Below, piece after piece: positions 1 through 12,405 of a stretch of 64,000 nt of DNA. Each line of letters begins with the position of its first letter. The stretch's first letter is position 1. Below the pieces are notes generated by a model, which searched no databases, was not told where the DNA came from, and saw only the letters and a list, made by a program, of their open reading frames with translations. Position numbers and translations under genes: made by a program. This stretch comes from Myoxocephalus aenaeus. Taxonomy: Eukaryota; Chordata; Actinopteri; Perciformes; Cottidae. The stretch spans positions 4,788,501 to 4,852,500 of the forward strand of contig JBAMJR010000084.1 of assembly GCA_038501785.1 (NCBI GenBank), in the 5' to 3' direction.

Positions 1-3000
1 TATTTACGATAGTTACATTGTTACGTTACTTTATATATTTCCAATTTTAAAAAATGACTTTCTTCTAACCTTAACCAAATAGTTTTGTTGCTTAAACCAT
101 ACCAATTGTTTCACAACTTTAACCATGTGGCATTGTGATTTTTTTTTAATGGAAGATATATGGCGGATATGAAACCATATTTATGAAACGCTATCAACGT
201 ATAGCGTAGTTTGCAGAGACGCACAATGCCAACATTTATTCTAGCAACTGGGTCGCTTTTAGTCATCATTGAATCACTTCGACACAAACGTCCACTTGCC
301 TTCATCTGAATGTCCGTTGCCTTCCAATGAGGACGGAGTCTGCTGAGGAGATCCAGGATTCCTCCTCGAGGTTCATGCCCATCAATTTGGAGGTCCACGT
401 GGAGAAGCGGACTCCCAGCACTGGCAAACCGACTCGTCATTTTCAACAAAGCAGATGTGAAGATTTTTAATCCTCAAAAAGTTTGAGATCTAGAACTTGT
501 CTAGAAGCTTTTGGACCAAAGTCCCGCTCTGCTGCAAAGACCATCAACACATCCTCTGATGTGGGTTTGATCTTGTAACAAGACAAACGATAAAAATGTA
601 AACTTGAATAAGCTATAAAAGTCTTAATGGTGGTGATAGGATACACGACAGAGCCCTGACATCTGCTTTCGTCAGGACAAATAGAAAGCCATGCGTGGTA
701 TTTGCCGGTCTCCTAGATTGTCCACTTGTGTGTCCAGTGACTCAGCAGTCTGGCTTGCTTATCAGGGGCCAATGTTCCTATGGGCATCTTCATCCTCACT
801 CCTACAGTTTACATATTAACCACTGGTGCTTGGAACATGTAGTGTTAAACAAAATGAAATGGGAAACGTCATTCGGAGAAAACAAAGCTCTGCAATGAAA
901 CACAGGGAAGTGTGTGCTTAAGTAAACCTCTTCTACTTTATGTACTTACTCAGTTTTTCAGAAAGATGCCTGCAAATTGAACTTCATTTAATAATGTGAA
1001 GGAAAAAATACTAAAACTCACTGAAAATGAAAATTAATCCCCTTTATATTTCTTGCAATTGCTGCTATGCAGTTTTAATCTTATCAGCTATTTTAGGTTC
1101 AGTCTTGAGACAAAAATGCTATTATACTCACATTGTAGGACTTCATAGTTTTAGACTAGTATTAGCGGAAAACTTTATTCTAAATCTAAAAAGATTATTG
1201 TCCAGTTTTGGTCTTGGGAAAAGTCATTACGTTCAAGTCACTACTTTTAGTCAAAAATGTTTTCTTTCCTCATTTGACCCTTCTTTAATCATTATCTGAA
1301 AACAAGCTAAAATGCTGTCGATAATTACTGAGAACTATTAGATCATTGTTCGAGGACCTTGAAATATATTTCATCACATATTTCCTTCACCAAACCAACA
1401 CTGCTACTGCGAGGAACTTTAATTCTGTGTTGATTATGGCGGCCCCTCTGGGCGAAAGTGGTAGTGTTTCTGAACACCAGAGTCCCTTATTCAGAAGAAC
1501 CTTTCATTGTCCTGCTGTGCGGGGTCCGACAGTCCTGGTTCTGGTTCTCCCGGCGAAGCTCTGCTCCCGGCCTGGATGAGGAGGCGCCGCTGCCGGGCGG
1601 CGAGCTCCGACCGCCGCTCCGACTGCAGGCCGAAGGCCGTAACAAAGCCGGATCGGTATAACCAGCTGAGTCGAAGGAGTTTCTGGTGAACCGACATGAT
1701 TTCTTCTGATTTCACAAGAATCCAACACGCTGGAACCAATGACAAGCACTAAGCTATATTAAACTATAAACTATACTATATATAAATAGCCAATCTTTCA
1801 TGACTTGTGGTAATATCGAGTCATTATTAAATTGAGACTGTTCACAACTAGTTAAAAGTTCCTCATAGTAACTTTAAATTTAAAAAAAATGGTCAATTGC
1901 AAAAGAAGAATAAAGGCCTGGGATTGATTAAGGTTTCATTATGGGATGTCTGTAATCCATTCAAACAGATGTCAGCCACAAAGATGTGACACTTGTCTCC
2001 AAATTGAGCTCGGCATATTCTCTCTCCAGAAACTGAGCTCTCTTTGCAGTCAATTTCAGCACACATGCTCTCTGATAATAATAATTTTCAGATGCATTAC
2101 ATTTGGCTGCAGCAGCAAAACACTTTAAATGGGTGGAGTCTATTGTCCCGACCCGAGTCACTGTGTAATCTAGAGAGGGCCCATTTAAATATCATAGAAT
2201 TACTTCATTCAAACATGACCTTCCATGCGAGCTCAATGCCATGGAACATTTCAACATGATCACTCTATAAACACACAAAAAACGCATTTCATAAACATTG
2301 GAGCAGCATGTTTTCAGTCTGCTAAATTATTTAGATGTTGGGCCAATGTTTACCATTTTGCATCATTACAGTAATTGCCTAGAAGTCACGAATGCGGTGA
2401 TCATCTCGAACCAAATACTTTGCAAGCTTTTAGACGAAAATGAAATTCACTCGCCTTCAAAGAGAGTCTCATCATCAAAGATGTTGTGTATTGAAAGAGA
2501 GATGAGTGTCTCGATTAAAAATGTAAGGGTCAGGCGGTAGAATGGAGCAGTGGAGTCAGTGTGTGTGTGTGTGTTGCTGCATGCACCTCTGAAGCACAGC
2601 TGCTGGAAACAGAGACGACGAAGACAATAACCCAGGCATGCATACATATATTTTTATGACACTCTTAAGACAAGACTCACTTACTGTATGTCTGGTTTCT
2701 CTTTTTTTTTTGTTTCTTGTTCCACCTGATTGTTAATGTGGAGAATACAGGCATTAACATTTGGGCCTTTGAGCCTTGAAAATTAATGATTTATGAAAGG
2801 ATCAACAGAGTACCAGTTGTGTCGAAGACAGCATGAAAGAAACCCAAAACCGAGTTAATGTTGCTGGAGTTTCGCTTGACTTCTTCTCATTATCTTGAGT
2901 CTTTTTCACTCAAGCAATGGAACCACCGGCTATATCTGTTCAACTAAATGCGGAAATAAAACAGAGGATTGGAAGATTTCATTATTTACAGATATTGTGT

Positions 3001-3114
3001 TGATAAAGGGTCATATGTCTTTACTTTTCCGTCTGGAAAGTGCAACACAGCACTTTCCAAGATTTCTGGATAGAGAATCGATTTCATGGTGACGTTTCAT
3101 TCAAAACCATAAAT
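1..3114. other. Intergenic DNA, no gene recognised
   Basis: AT-rich, with a CpG-richer stretch at about 1440-1690 that is open for 80 codons or fewer in several frames. No splice-consistent exon or known protein motif was seen there. Confidence 0.6.
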
Positions 3115-3375
3115 GTGGACGTGATGGTGGCACGATAGAAGGAAAGGTCAGGGGGTCATCGTCGTCAACATGATTCATCCTCTGGACAGAATAACAAAAT
3201 ATCATGACAATAAATCAAGTCTTTTTCGTTTTTCCCTGGATAAATCAACAATTTGACCTGTTGGTGGCGCTAGATGAAAGATTAGGTGATCACCAAAAAT
3301 CATTAGGATTCATCATACGGGGACCATGAATATCTTTTTCCTGATCTCATTAAAATCCATCCAATAGTTAAATAC
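3115..3375 (+). repeat. Dispersed repeat relic with internal duplication
   Basis: Two related modules follow each other: GGCACGATAGAAGGAAAGGTCAG-like and GGTGGCGCTAGATGAAAGATTAGG-like segments, each followed by ATCA(C/T) and GATTCATC. The phrases ATTAGGATTCATC, GGGGACCATGAATATC and ATCCATCCAATAGTT are typical of a common teleost repeat. Confidence 0.5.
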
Positions 3376-6300
3376 ACTTCAATATATAGCGTTTGCAACA
3401 TATCTAGGGAGAAGTTTCAATTTCTGCAACACAGACAATCATTTAATTTTGGTTGCATCGAATGATCTGAATGGATTATTACAGACCTGCGTAAACCACA
3501 GATAGATATCTTTTCTTTTGTCAGCGCATATTCATTATTGATCGCTGTTGTAAAGAGAATTTCAACAAAAATAACGAAAAAATCTAACTTTGAAGATTAC
3601 CAACCATAGCTTTAATTTTACAAACTTTGTTCTAAAATTGATAATGGTACTTATGAAAACTTGGCAGTTATATAAAATGTGGACTGTGAAACGGGGAAGG
3701 AAAACAAAGGCCATTTGTTGTATCAAAGCAATGTCAAAACAAAACCCAAAAGTGAAGGAAAAAGTCAAAAATCTTTTCAATTGGAGGATGACCTTGATTT
3801 TTCAAAACCCAGAACTCAAGAGTATTATTTTATGAATTGTTAGTCAAATTGAATAAGAGCAGATTTAAAATGCAGTGAATTGTTAAAAAAAAATCTTTAG
3901 TACAAGTTTTTGAGAAGTTCCCAAGAGCTTTAGACTTTGGACGTTAAAGGAAAGGCTACAACTATTATCATCAACAAATACTTTTTATGATGTTGTGTTA
4001 AATGCAGAAGAATTAGAACGTGTATGGCTGTAGAAGTAGTTAGTTGTGTGTTAAGTCCTTGTATTCAGAGTTGTGTTATGTTACGATATTTATAAGGATT
4101 TTTGATTATTGCAGATAACAATTTGTGACAAACAGATGTTTATGATACTTACATGTTTTTGTTCAGCAAGATAATCGTCTCAAATGAACACCACTTTAGG
4201 ATTTGTTAAGTGTGAATGCAATCGGCATTATTCTCATTTAGCCACACTTTTTGAAGTCAAATAAACGCTTCAAAATTCACAAAAAGGGGATTTACTGACT
4301 ATTCTATATGGTAGAATTTAAAAAAAGAAGAAGCTTGTGTTAACCCCAGAAATTATTTCCGGCATCTAACCAAAAAAACAACCTTTGACTTTAAGACAAG
4401 GGAACCGGAAGTGCACACATGCAAACTTATTTCCCGGTTTTATGACTCGTTACTGCAGAACTCTATTCATACGAGCCTTCACATTTCTTCCAAAATCATG
4501 AGCAGATCTTGAAATTCATCATGTTTTGTTTCTTGTCTTGTTATTACTTTTTAATTGCCACTTAAAACCGAAGTTTTGGGTTTCTTAAGAATATGTATTT
4601 TAGAAATGTTTTCAACCGTTGCATTGATAATATTGCTAAAATATTAAAGGTACTTTAATATGTGGATGCGATGGTAAAGTGTTTTGATTGTACACAGCCG
4701 ACTGAAAACTATTGTACTTTGCATTGCAGATGTTTCTCAAATGCCAAGAACATGGCGCTTTTTGTATCCACTGCTAAGAGAACATTTTCATAAATGTATA
4801 CATAAACCCACTTCAATGACTGTCTTAACAATTTCAAATGAATTTGTCCTTCACGGCGCAACACTTGCATCACAAAATACCGCGGCTCCTTTCTTCCCCG
4901 GGCTTCTTGCTGTCTTTCAGAAGTTTTTGAAAAGAGAAAATGTCCTTTTATTACAAGGCAAACAGTTGTTGGTGTCCTTTATCAGACAGCTCTTAGAAGA
5001 GAACGCGAGAGAGAGAGAGAGAGAGCTATGCAGACATTTAACCTTTTTATATAGTCTCACAATTGGGGCTCTCAAGGCCTTTCATTTGTGAAGTTCCTGT
5101 GGAAAAATCAGGGCGCTTGGACTCATTACGTTTACCGTTACAGTATATTTATATTTCAGCTCCAATCAAAGCCAGCCAATATGCCATCCCTATGTATTTT
5201 CTCCTGTGAGCCCTGCCTCCCCACTATAATTTCCACCGACATTTTGTGTGCAAATGCAGTAATAGACACATTTATCACATCAAAAGGGATTCAATTTTCT
5301 TTTCAATCATCCACCGGTATGAATAGCACCACATCCTCTGCGGCCAACAATGAGGGGCCATTACCGTGAGCCAAAGGATGGCTTCGCCTTCTCCATGCAT
5401 TCAAGGGGAAAGTGTGTCAAACTGTTTGCTGACGCCAACGTTTGTTCTAGGGGAAATGGAGACAGCTTTCAGACAGGTTAGTACCCAATTTTATTGTCAG
5501 ACAAATGTCATTTTTGTTTGGGGCCGCGGTAATCACTGGGCTCAGACACCGGTGTTCCTCGACAGTAAAGCCTGCAGTTAGTCCATTTAATACTCTAACT
5601 CTCATGTCAGTAACAGATTGCCAAGTCCAGACATGACACCCGCTGTCTCCTCGTTATGTGAAGAAGGGTGACATGCAGGATTCAGGCCTCGGCCCCTTCG
5701 GGGGAGGGGTTCTGATTGCCCCCCCCCATCCCCGAGACGTTGTTGATTTACATGGGGAGAGAAAATACTTTGCGACCGCAATTAATTGTTCCTTCGCGCT
5801 GACAGGTCAGAGATGTGGACAGGATATTGTCTGTCAGATTTATTTGCAGTGACGTGTGTTCGCGCTCGCCGTGACTGTACGTCATTCAGCGGATGTTTAC
5901 TGCTGCACGTCAGGCCTGAGCTGAGCTGCAGGGTCGGACTGGTCAATACTGGAGCTTTTTACCAGTTTGGGTACACAAAAGATATTAAAAGTTTTGGGAA
6001 ACCAGATTAGGCATCCTCCCTAATCTGGTTTTAAATAATTTCCAAATAATTAATTAGATTTTTTTTCAGTTCACTGAAATTGTAGCCTGTGTTTTCTTAT
6101 TATATTTTTTCAGTTACATTTTTTTTTTTACTGTTACAATTGTTAGTACGTTTTTCGCCTCTGTTAGTTTGATTCAGTAACACTATCACGACTAATTATG
6201 TATTATAGATCAACTTTATAGCAGCTATTATCAACCACTGGACAGAGGAGCACCAGTGATCCTCAGAGCGCCAACTAGTGGACTGTGGAAATGTAGCTAA

Positions 6301-6466
6301 ATTGTTAGACAAAAATAAATAATTCACATCATCAAGGAGAGACAAACATGTTTCGCCACCAGGTTAAACCACGAGGTAATCCGGTAACCATGAGGTTGGC
6401 GGTCACCTATAAATAAATCACTTCCAGGATGATTATTTCTTTGAAATGATGCAGCTGTAAGGTCCA
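3376..6466. other. Intergenic DNA, low repeat content
   Basis: Apart from the 4.23-4.46 kb repeat and a short GA run (about 5007-5026), nothing was recognised. Positions 5100-5380 look unique and compositionally mixed, which could suit a conserved non-coding element. Confidence 0.55.
4231..4463 (+). repeat. Dispersed repeat, first of a direct pair flanking INSC
   Basis: TCTCATTTAGCCAC, AAAATTCACAAAAAGGGG, GCATCTAACCAAAAA and GACTTTAAG recur in the same order at 60967-61175. Divergence is clear, so this is an old repeat pair. Confidence 0.6.
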
Positions 6467-7028
6467 ACTCTAACCCAAATCATAGCACAATATGTGAACA
6501 TTCTCTAACCCAAATCATAGCACAATATGTGAACATTCTCTAACCCAAATCATAGCACAATATGTGAACATTCTCTAATCCAAATCATAGCTCAATATGT
6601 GAACGTTCTCTAACCCAAATCATAACTCAATATGTGAACATTCACTAACCCAAATCATAACACAATATGTGAACATTCTCTAACCCAAATCATAGCACAA
6701 TATGTGAACATTATCTAACCCAAATCATAGCTCAATATGTGAACGTTCTCTAACCCAAATCATAGCTCAATATGTGAACATTCACTAACCCAAATCATAA
6801 CACAATATGTGAACATTCTCTAACCCAAATCATAGCACAATGTGAACATTCTCTAACCCAAATCATAACACAATATGTGAACATTCACTAACCCAAATCA
6901 TAACACAATATGTGAACATTCTCTAACCCAAATCATAGCACAATGTGAACATTCTCTAACCCAAATCATAGCTCAATATGTGAACATTCTCTAACCCAAA
7001 TCATAACACAATATGTGAACATTCTCTC
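6467..7028 (+). repeat. Minisatellite, 35-bp unit, about 16 copies
   Basis: The unit starts CTCTAACCCAAATCATAGCA and ends CAATATGTGAACATT. Variants include ATAACACAA, ATAGCTCAA, TTCACTAACC and a 33-bp form lacking AT (CACAATGTGAAC). Copies are head to tail with no unique spacers. Confidence 0.95.
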
Positions 7029-7193
7029 TGCAAAGGTTGATTTTGATAAAGTGAAGCAAGAGAGGGTTTAGAACAGAGAGGAGATGTGACATTTGAATTT
7101 TCTCATGTACCAAACCATATATTTCCCTTGCATATTATGGTGTTCAATACATCCAAATACATAAAACAAACTATGATTTACAGTTAATATAAC

Positions 7194-7390
7194 AATAAAA
7201 GTCAAAGTCAGTTTTATTGGTCAATTCTTCCATTTGTGCAAATATACAGAAGATTTGAAATTATGTTTCTCTTCTGTCCGACATGAAGTGAAGTTAATGA
7301 AGTGCAACAGCAGTTAAAAGTTTAAAAAAGAACATATAAACAACATAAATTAGGAAACTATAAAAACTATAATAGACTATAACAATCCCT
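7194..7390 (+). repeat. Retroposon-like tail
   Basis: AAAGTCAAAGTCAGTTTTAT followed by TGGTCAATTCTTCC and AATATACAGAAGATTTGAAA resembles a widespread teleost retroposon end. It is followed by AT-rich sequence and a run of ten G residues (7397-7406). Family unassigned. Confidence 0.4.
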
Positions 7391-8832
7391 CCCCTAGGGG
7401 GGGGGGATTGGTTGTGAATTGGTTAAACTTGAGTTTTTGTTGGTGGGTTACATAAAAGAAAAGATGATGATGATTACATTATCATCATTATTATTATTAC
7501 ACTCTGGATTGTGCATTGCAGTAACACTGAGCAAAACAAAGTTCAGTTCACTGCACAAAGCTTTCATGCGTCGTAATAAATAGTTTAACAAGTCTCTGAT
7601 TCTTTCAATGATTTAAACTCACAAAAACGTTTCCAAAGCATTACTCTTGTTGACTTAACTCTATCAAATAAAGCGTTTCAGCATCGAGCCGCCGGCTGCG
7701 TCGGCACCAACACGCTCTGCGCCCGGCGAACGTCTCCGCTGTGTTTCCCTGTCATCTCCTGCCACGGCCCAGACGCTGCCAAACCACCCGAGCCGCAGCT
7801 GATGAGGTCATGCATGTCGCCAGCGCCGGACGGGCCCTGAAAGCTCAGCTTAATCTGATATCATTGGCAGGGAGACGCTTAACCAGCTCCATCGCTCACC
7901 GCACGATAGTTTGGGGGGGACGCTCGCTCTCCGACAACGCTGTCTTGTCTCGCGCCCGCGGGGATCCTCTGGGGCCGCTCGTAAAAAGCTAAATCGCTCT
8001 CAATTTATACTTTTGAAGTCGACAGAGAAGCCCGTGCTCGTGATGTCGTTATGCGAGGAGCATGGTGCGGCTGGTTGGGACGAGGTTTTATCGAGCGTGG
8101 CGGGTGACGCTGAAACGATCTCAAAATGAAGAACGAGCCACGAAAACCACGTCGCGGAGGTAGCCCGTTCGCTTTTTATGTCGAGTGGAGTGTTTTCTAG
8201 TTGTGGTCTGGCTACCGGATTATGTTGGAAGTGGAGGAAATGAACAATCAATCTCTGGACTTGAAAAAAAACAAGTATTTCTTATTAATGATACATTGAA
8301 AATAATAAATAATGCAGTTTAGAGATGCTGTGCGGGGGATTTATTTGACTGCCTAATTTATTTCCACGGGCTCTCAAATGAGCAACATATATTTAAAATA
8401 CAGTAAAACTCAAGCATCCAGTCACACATGTTCACGTTCTGTCTTTCTCCATTAAATATGTATTGCATAGGCTTGTGCCGCTGACCTTGGCTTGGGAGAG
8501 AGCTCGCATCATTTCATCTTGAAATAAAAGAGACTGCTAGCAATTATAGCACGTTAATTACATATTCACTTTCATCTGCTAGAAAATCACACAGATCTGC
8601 CTTCAATGCTGCTGTTGGGTCTCTTTTGATGGGGGGGTTGTGGGGGCTGTACTGTCAAGTGCCCTGTCTAGTTAATATCTACTTGTTCTCTCCTGTTTTG
8701 GTTACAAGTGCTGCTTAATGTTTGAGAGACGAGAGAGAGAGAGAGAAAAAATCAATGTTTCTGTGAAATACCGAGAGAAAGTGGTGAATTTGCAGGAACT
8801 AGTTAAACATATACCGTAACATCAGCCTTGTG

Positions 8833-8836
<4 letters not shown>

Positions 8837-8870
<34 letters not shown>
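8837..8870 (+). repeat. (AC)n microsatellite
   Basis: Uninterrupted, 34 bp. Confidence 0.97.
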
Positions 8871-8872
<2 letters not shown>

Positions 8873-10266
8873 CCCCTCATGAAGAGAGACTCTTGTATTT
8901 TGTCTCCAAGTGTCTCAAACAGAGAAGGCCAGACCAGCGCTCCGTTCAGCGGCTGTTGTAATTTCCCCTGTCAGTGTTTATGAAGAGGAGGTGGAGGGCT
9001 TGTTTGACAAGCACTCTGCTCCCTCCTCCCTCCCCTGGCTGTGTGTCGAGCAATTTACATAGAGATGGTAATGTCGCTGCCATGTTGGATCGGAGGGCAG
9101 CGGAGCGGAACAGTGCGGCGAAGGAGTCAAGATTTTTTACTGGGATACATGGAATTAAGTCTGCGTGGAGCAATTTTTTTTATTTTTTTTACAGAGCAAG
9201 AGAGAGAGGAAGGAAAATAAAATAAACATCGGGGATTTGATCATCAGGGAAATGTGCCCAATGAAAGGTTTTTTAAACACTAGATGGAAACGTTGCCTCA
9301 GCACCTGAGAGGTGTTTCTTTTCTATCTCCACCAGGAGATAATGTGATGTGAGTGAGCGTGTGCATCTCCGTGTCTGTCCACGGCTAACTGCTGCACCAA
9401 ACCATGCTTTGTGTGCTCACATTTATCTGGCATGCTCAAGGACATCATGTGGCTGCAGGTGACTTACACTTTCTCAAAACACCTTTTTTTTTGGGGGGGG
9501 GGGTCAGATATCAGCTAACGCAACTACCTGCATGCACACTTGTACAGGGCCAGTGTAAACAGCTGCATGGATTAAAGTGGGAGTCCGTGTGTAAGACACT
9601 TTCATTCCAGATGTGGGGGTTAGCCAAATGTGGGCGGGCTCAGACTGACTTTCGGGAGCACTAGGCGTATTCCCGTATTCCTGGTGGCCTTGGTCAGCTG
9701 TTTGGCCCACAGTGCCAGGCCGATGTTAAAAATGCTAAATTTGTAAATCAAAGTGAAAAACAAACAAAGCATGAATAACGGCTTTTAGACTCAAAGCACC
9801 TGGTGTAGGTTGAGGTGAGCGAAAGTTAAAAGTGACTTGTGATATATTAATGTTATTGGGATTCCACAGTCTTTCCCTAACCCTACCTCACCTCTTTAGG
9901 ATGTGAATCCCAGTCTCTGGTGTCAAACTTCTGCACGGTAGCATTTCCTTCACCTGAAAAAACAAGACAGTCAGGCAGTAATTATCCCACAAAACATATT
10001 TGGCAAAACAAAATAGTGGTATGTAAATGTTATGTCTAGGAGACTGGGTTGTACAGCTGGTTTGAAGCACATCCAAGAGGCTGTCATGGATGTCATGAAT
10101 ATGAATGTGTTCAAACTAATTAGTTAAATAAAGTTTAAACAACAGCAATAACATTCCTCCTGATACAAAGACAAAATGCCTTTTCATAACAGTCACTTGT
10201 TATAACAGCAGCTGAGGCGCAAAAACAACGTCAGAAACAGCAACTCTATTGTTTTCCTCTTAATAC

Positions 10267-10269
<3 letters not shown>

Positions 10270-10306
<37 letters not shown>
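10270..10306 (+). repeat. (CA)n microsatellite
   Basis: Uninterrupted, 37 bp. Confidence 0.97.
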
Positions 10307-10309
<3 letters not shown>

Positions 10310-10999
10310 GAGTCAGTCATGCTCAATCATCCACTCCAAGAGGGCAAACTGAATCAACCACCCGCCTTAATGTTTAACCAGGAGTGTCACTCTAGGACAT
10401 GGGAGGTTACATACATGAGACTTCATTTCAGCTCCTGGAAAAGTTACAGGGATCTGCTGTCATTTGTTCCAATAGAATCTCAATACAAGTCTCTTAAAAA
10501 GTAGAAACTAAATGTATTTTTTTTAAGGTTCTGTATAGCCAGAGTTAGTGAACTACATTATTTATTTATTTTACATTCAAATGCTAAAACAAATAAATGA
10601 CGACTGAACTCTGGATGAGGAAAAACGAAAGGAAAAAAACGTATAACATATGGGCAGTTTTAATAACTGCAATTTCCTCACATGCAGCGCAGTTTTGGAG
10701 AAAACATCCCACAACATGTCACTCAAAAAATGAATACCCCGGAGAGCGAAACCTTCTCCTGCCAATCTCAAACGGTGTCAAACATACTCAGTCCCGTCAG
10801 ACATGTGAAACCCAAAGGCTACAGAGACTCTGTCACATGACACACTCAGTCATAACAGATGTGGACACAGACAGTTAGCACACACAGCCCGGCGGTTTGC
10901 TACTGTAGTTACAGGCAGAAAGGAACAAATACAGTCCTGCAGCCGGCTCGTCTGCAGGAGAGACGAAAGTCTCCACAAGTCCTCTGAGACGCTGGATGG

Positions 11000-11002
<3 letters not shown>

Positions 11003-11073
<71 letters not shown>
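11003..11073 (+). repeat. (GT)n microsatellite, long
   Basis: Uninterrupted, 71 bp. A second tract begins 97 bp further right. Confidence 0.97.
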
Positions 11074-11074
<1 letters not shown>

Positions 11075-11168
11075 TTGTGGGAGTAGGGGGGAACTGAAGG
11101 ACCTAAATGGAGAAGGCGTGCTGCGGTGGCCTGTTAATGGCAAAGGGGACTCAGTGGACCAGAGGGGA

Positions 11169-11170
<2 letters not shown>

Positions 11171-11223
<53 letters not shown>
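11171..11223 (+). repeat. (GT)n microsatellite
   Basis: Uninterrupted, 53 bp. Confidence 0.97.
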
Positions 11224-11225
<2 letters not shown>

Positions 11226-11367
11226 AGGGGGAAGGGGAGATTATGGATGCTGGATGATTTGTTGAACAACTGAGGAGTGTGTTAGCAGAGGTAGTGAACA
11301 GGAGTTAAAAAAGGTTGTTCTGTGCAAAACTTGTTTATTTTGAGTTGAGTGTGTGTGTGTGGACTTG

Positions 11368-11640
11368 TACAGCTGACTTTGTGGGGACCAATAGAAGTTA
11401 TATACCTTCAGAGTCAGGACATTTTGGCCAGTCCTCACTTTGGGGACCTTCAGAGGCCTGCTGTAGGGTTCAGACTTGGTTTGAAGGTTCAGGTTAGATT
11501 TAGGTTTTGGTGAGGGTAAGGGTTGAGGTCAGGACTTTAGATGTGATGATTTAGATTAGGATGATACACATTTTTATGGGGACAAATTTGAGAGTGATTA
11601 TGGACATTTTACACTTTTTCAAAGGGACATTTGAGGGTTA
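11368..11640 (+). repeat. TGTGGGGACC-type dispersed repeat
   Basis: TTTGTGGGGACCAATAGAAG, GTCCTCACTTTGGGGACC, TAGGGTTCAGACTTGG and GGTTAGATTTAGG follow in the order seen in a common fish repeat. A shorter related fragment sits at about 27930-28080. Confidence 0.45.
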
Positions 11641-11713
11641 AAACCTGTTTATTTATTTCTTTTTTTCATGTATGCTTTATTTTTCTGGGTTTCAGTGCCA
11701 TTGTAGGTAAAAG

Positions 11714-11715
<2 letters not shown>

Positions 11716-11762
<47 letters not shown>
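11716..11762 (+). repeat. (AT)n microsatellite
   Basis: Uninterrupted, 47 bp. Confidence 0.97.
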
Positions 11763-11766
<4 letters not shown>

Positions 11767-12120
11767 CAGAACAAGAAGAATAAAGAAAATGACGGCCACA
11801 CCCGAATACGACATCTCACTCTCCTTTAAGGAGTACCAATGACAGCTGGCTACACAGTTTATTTTATCTCCACTGGCTATAAAATAATAAAAACAAAAGA
11901 ATCTGTATTAACCCCAAAAGTCTCGTCTTAAAACATAACACCAGTGAGGAGGAAAGGAATTTCATAGTTTAAATTCAGGCTTTGGATCATATCATGGTTA
12001 AGGTTTAAGGACTGGAATCAATTATGTCAGTGAGGGTCCTCAACAAACATGTTTCTTCATGTGTGATGTTCAAGGCAGTTTTTCTCTGCTGGAATTGCCC
12101 CAATCCCTAAAGAGCACTAG

Positions 12121-12176
12121 TCTCTCTCTTTATCTCTGTCTGTCTCACTCTCTCTCTCTCACACACACACACACCC
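12121..12176 (+). repeat. (TC)n/(CA)n compound microsatellite
   Basis: TC runs with TCTG and TTTATC interruptions pass into CA. Confidence 0.9.
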
Positions 12177-12405
12177 GAAAATGTAAAAAAGAAGAAAAGA
12201 AAAAAAGACTTAATAAAAACACCCTTTGACACTAACAAGACTGCGGCAGCTCAAATTTTAATTATCAGCATTGCATTAATTCATTCCCTTTTCCACAAGC
12301 AGGCGTCTCTCCGTCCAATGAGCCGCCGTACGAGTTCTTTTAGTGAAAGAAAAAATGATTAAAAAACGTTAATTTTCTGTAATCACCATTGTGTTTGTCT
12401 TTGAC

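Larger units (their letters stand above)
7407..12397. other. Intergenic DNA with CpG-richer stretch and microsatellites
   Basis: A CpG-richer interval at about 7685-8170 (GCCGGCTGCGTCGGC, CTCGCGCCCGCGGGG) has short open frames in several phases but no recognisable exon. G runs occur at 8631-8650 and about 9488-9501. The rest holds the listed CA, GT and AT tracts. Confidence 0.55.

Noticed and set aside
1441..1749. CpG-richer interval as an exon of a neighbouring gene
   Set aside because: Three frames on each strand look equally open and none resembles a known protein.
6467..7028. Regular repeat array as a CRISPR
   Set aside because: Units abut with no spacers and the DNA is vertebrate. The same holds for 18446-19174.
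7741..8251. CpG-richer interval as a coding exon
   Set aside because: Short frames are open in several phases on both strands, with no splice sites or recognised motif that favour one.
10850..11273. Open frames rich in HTHT or VCVC on either strand
   Set aside because: They are translations of the GT microsatellites and have no other protein character.
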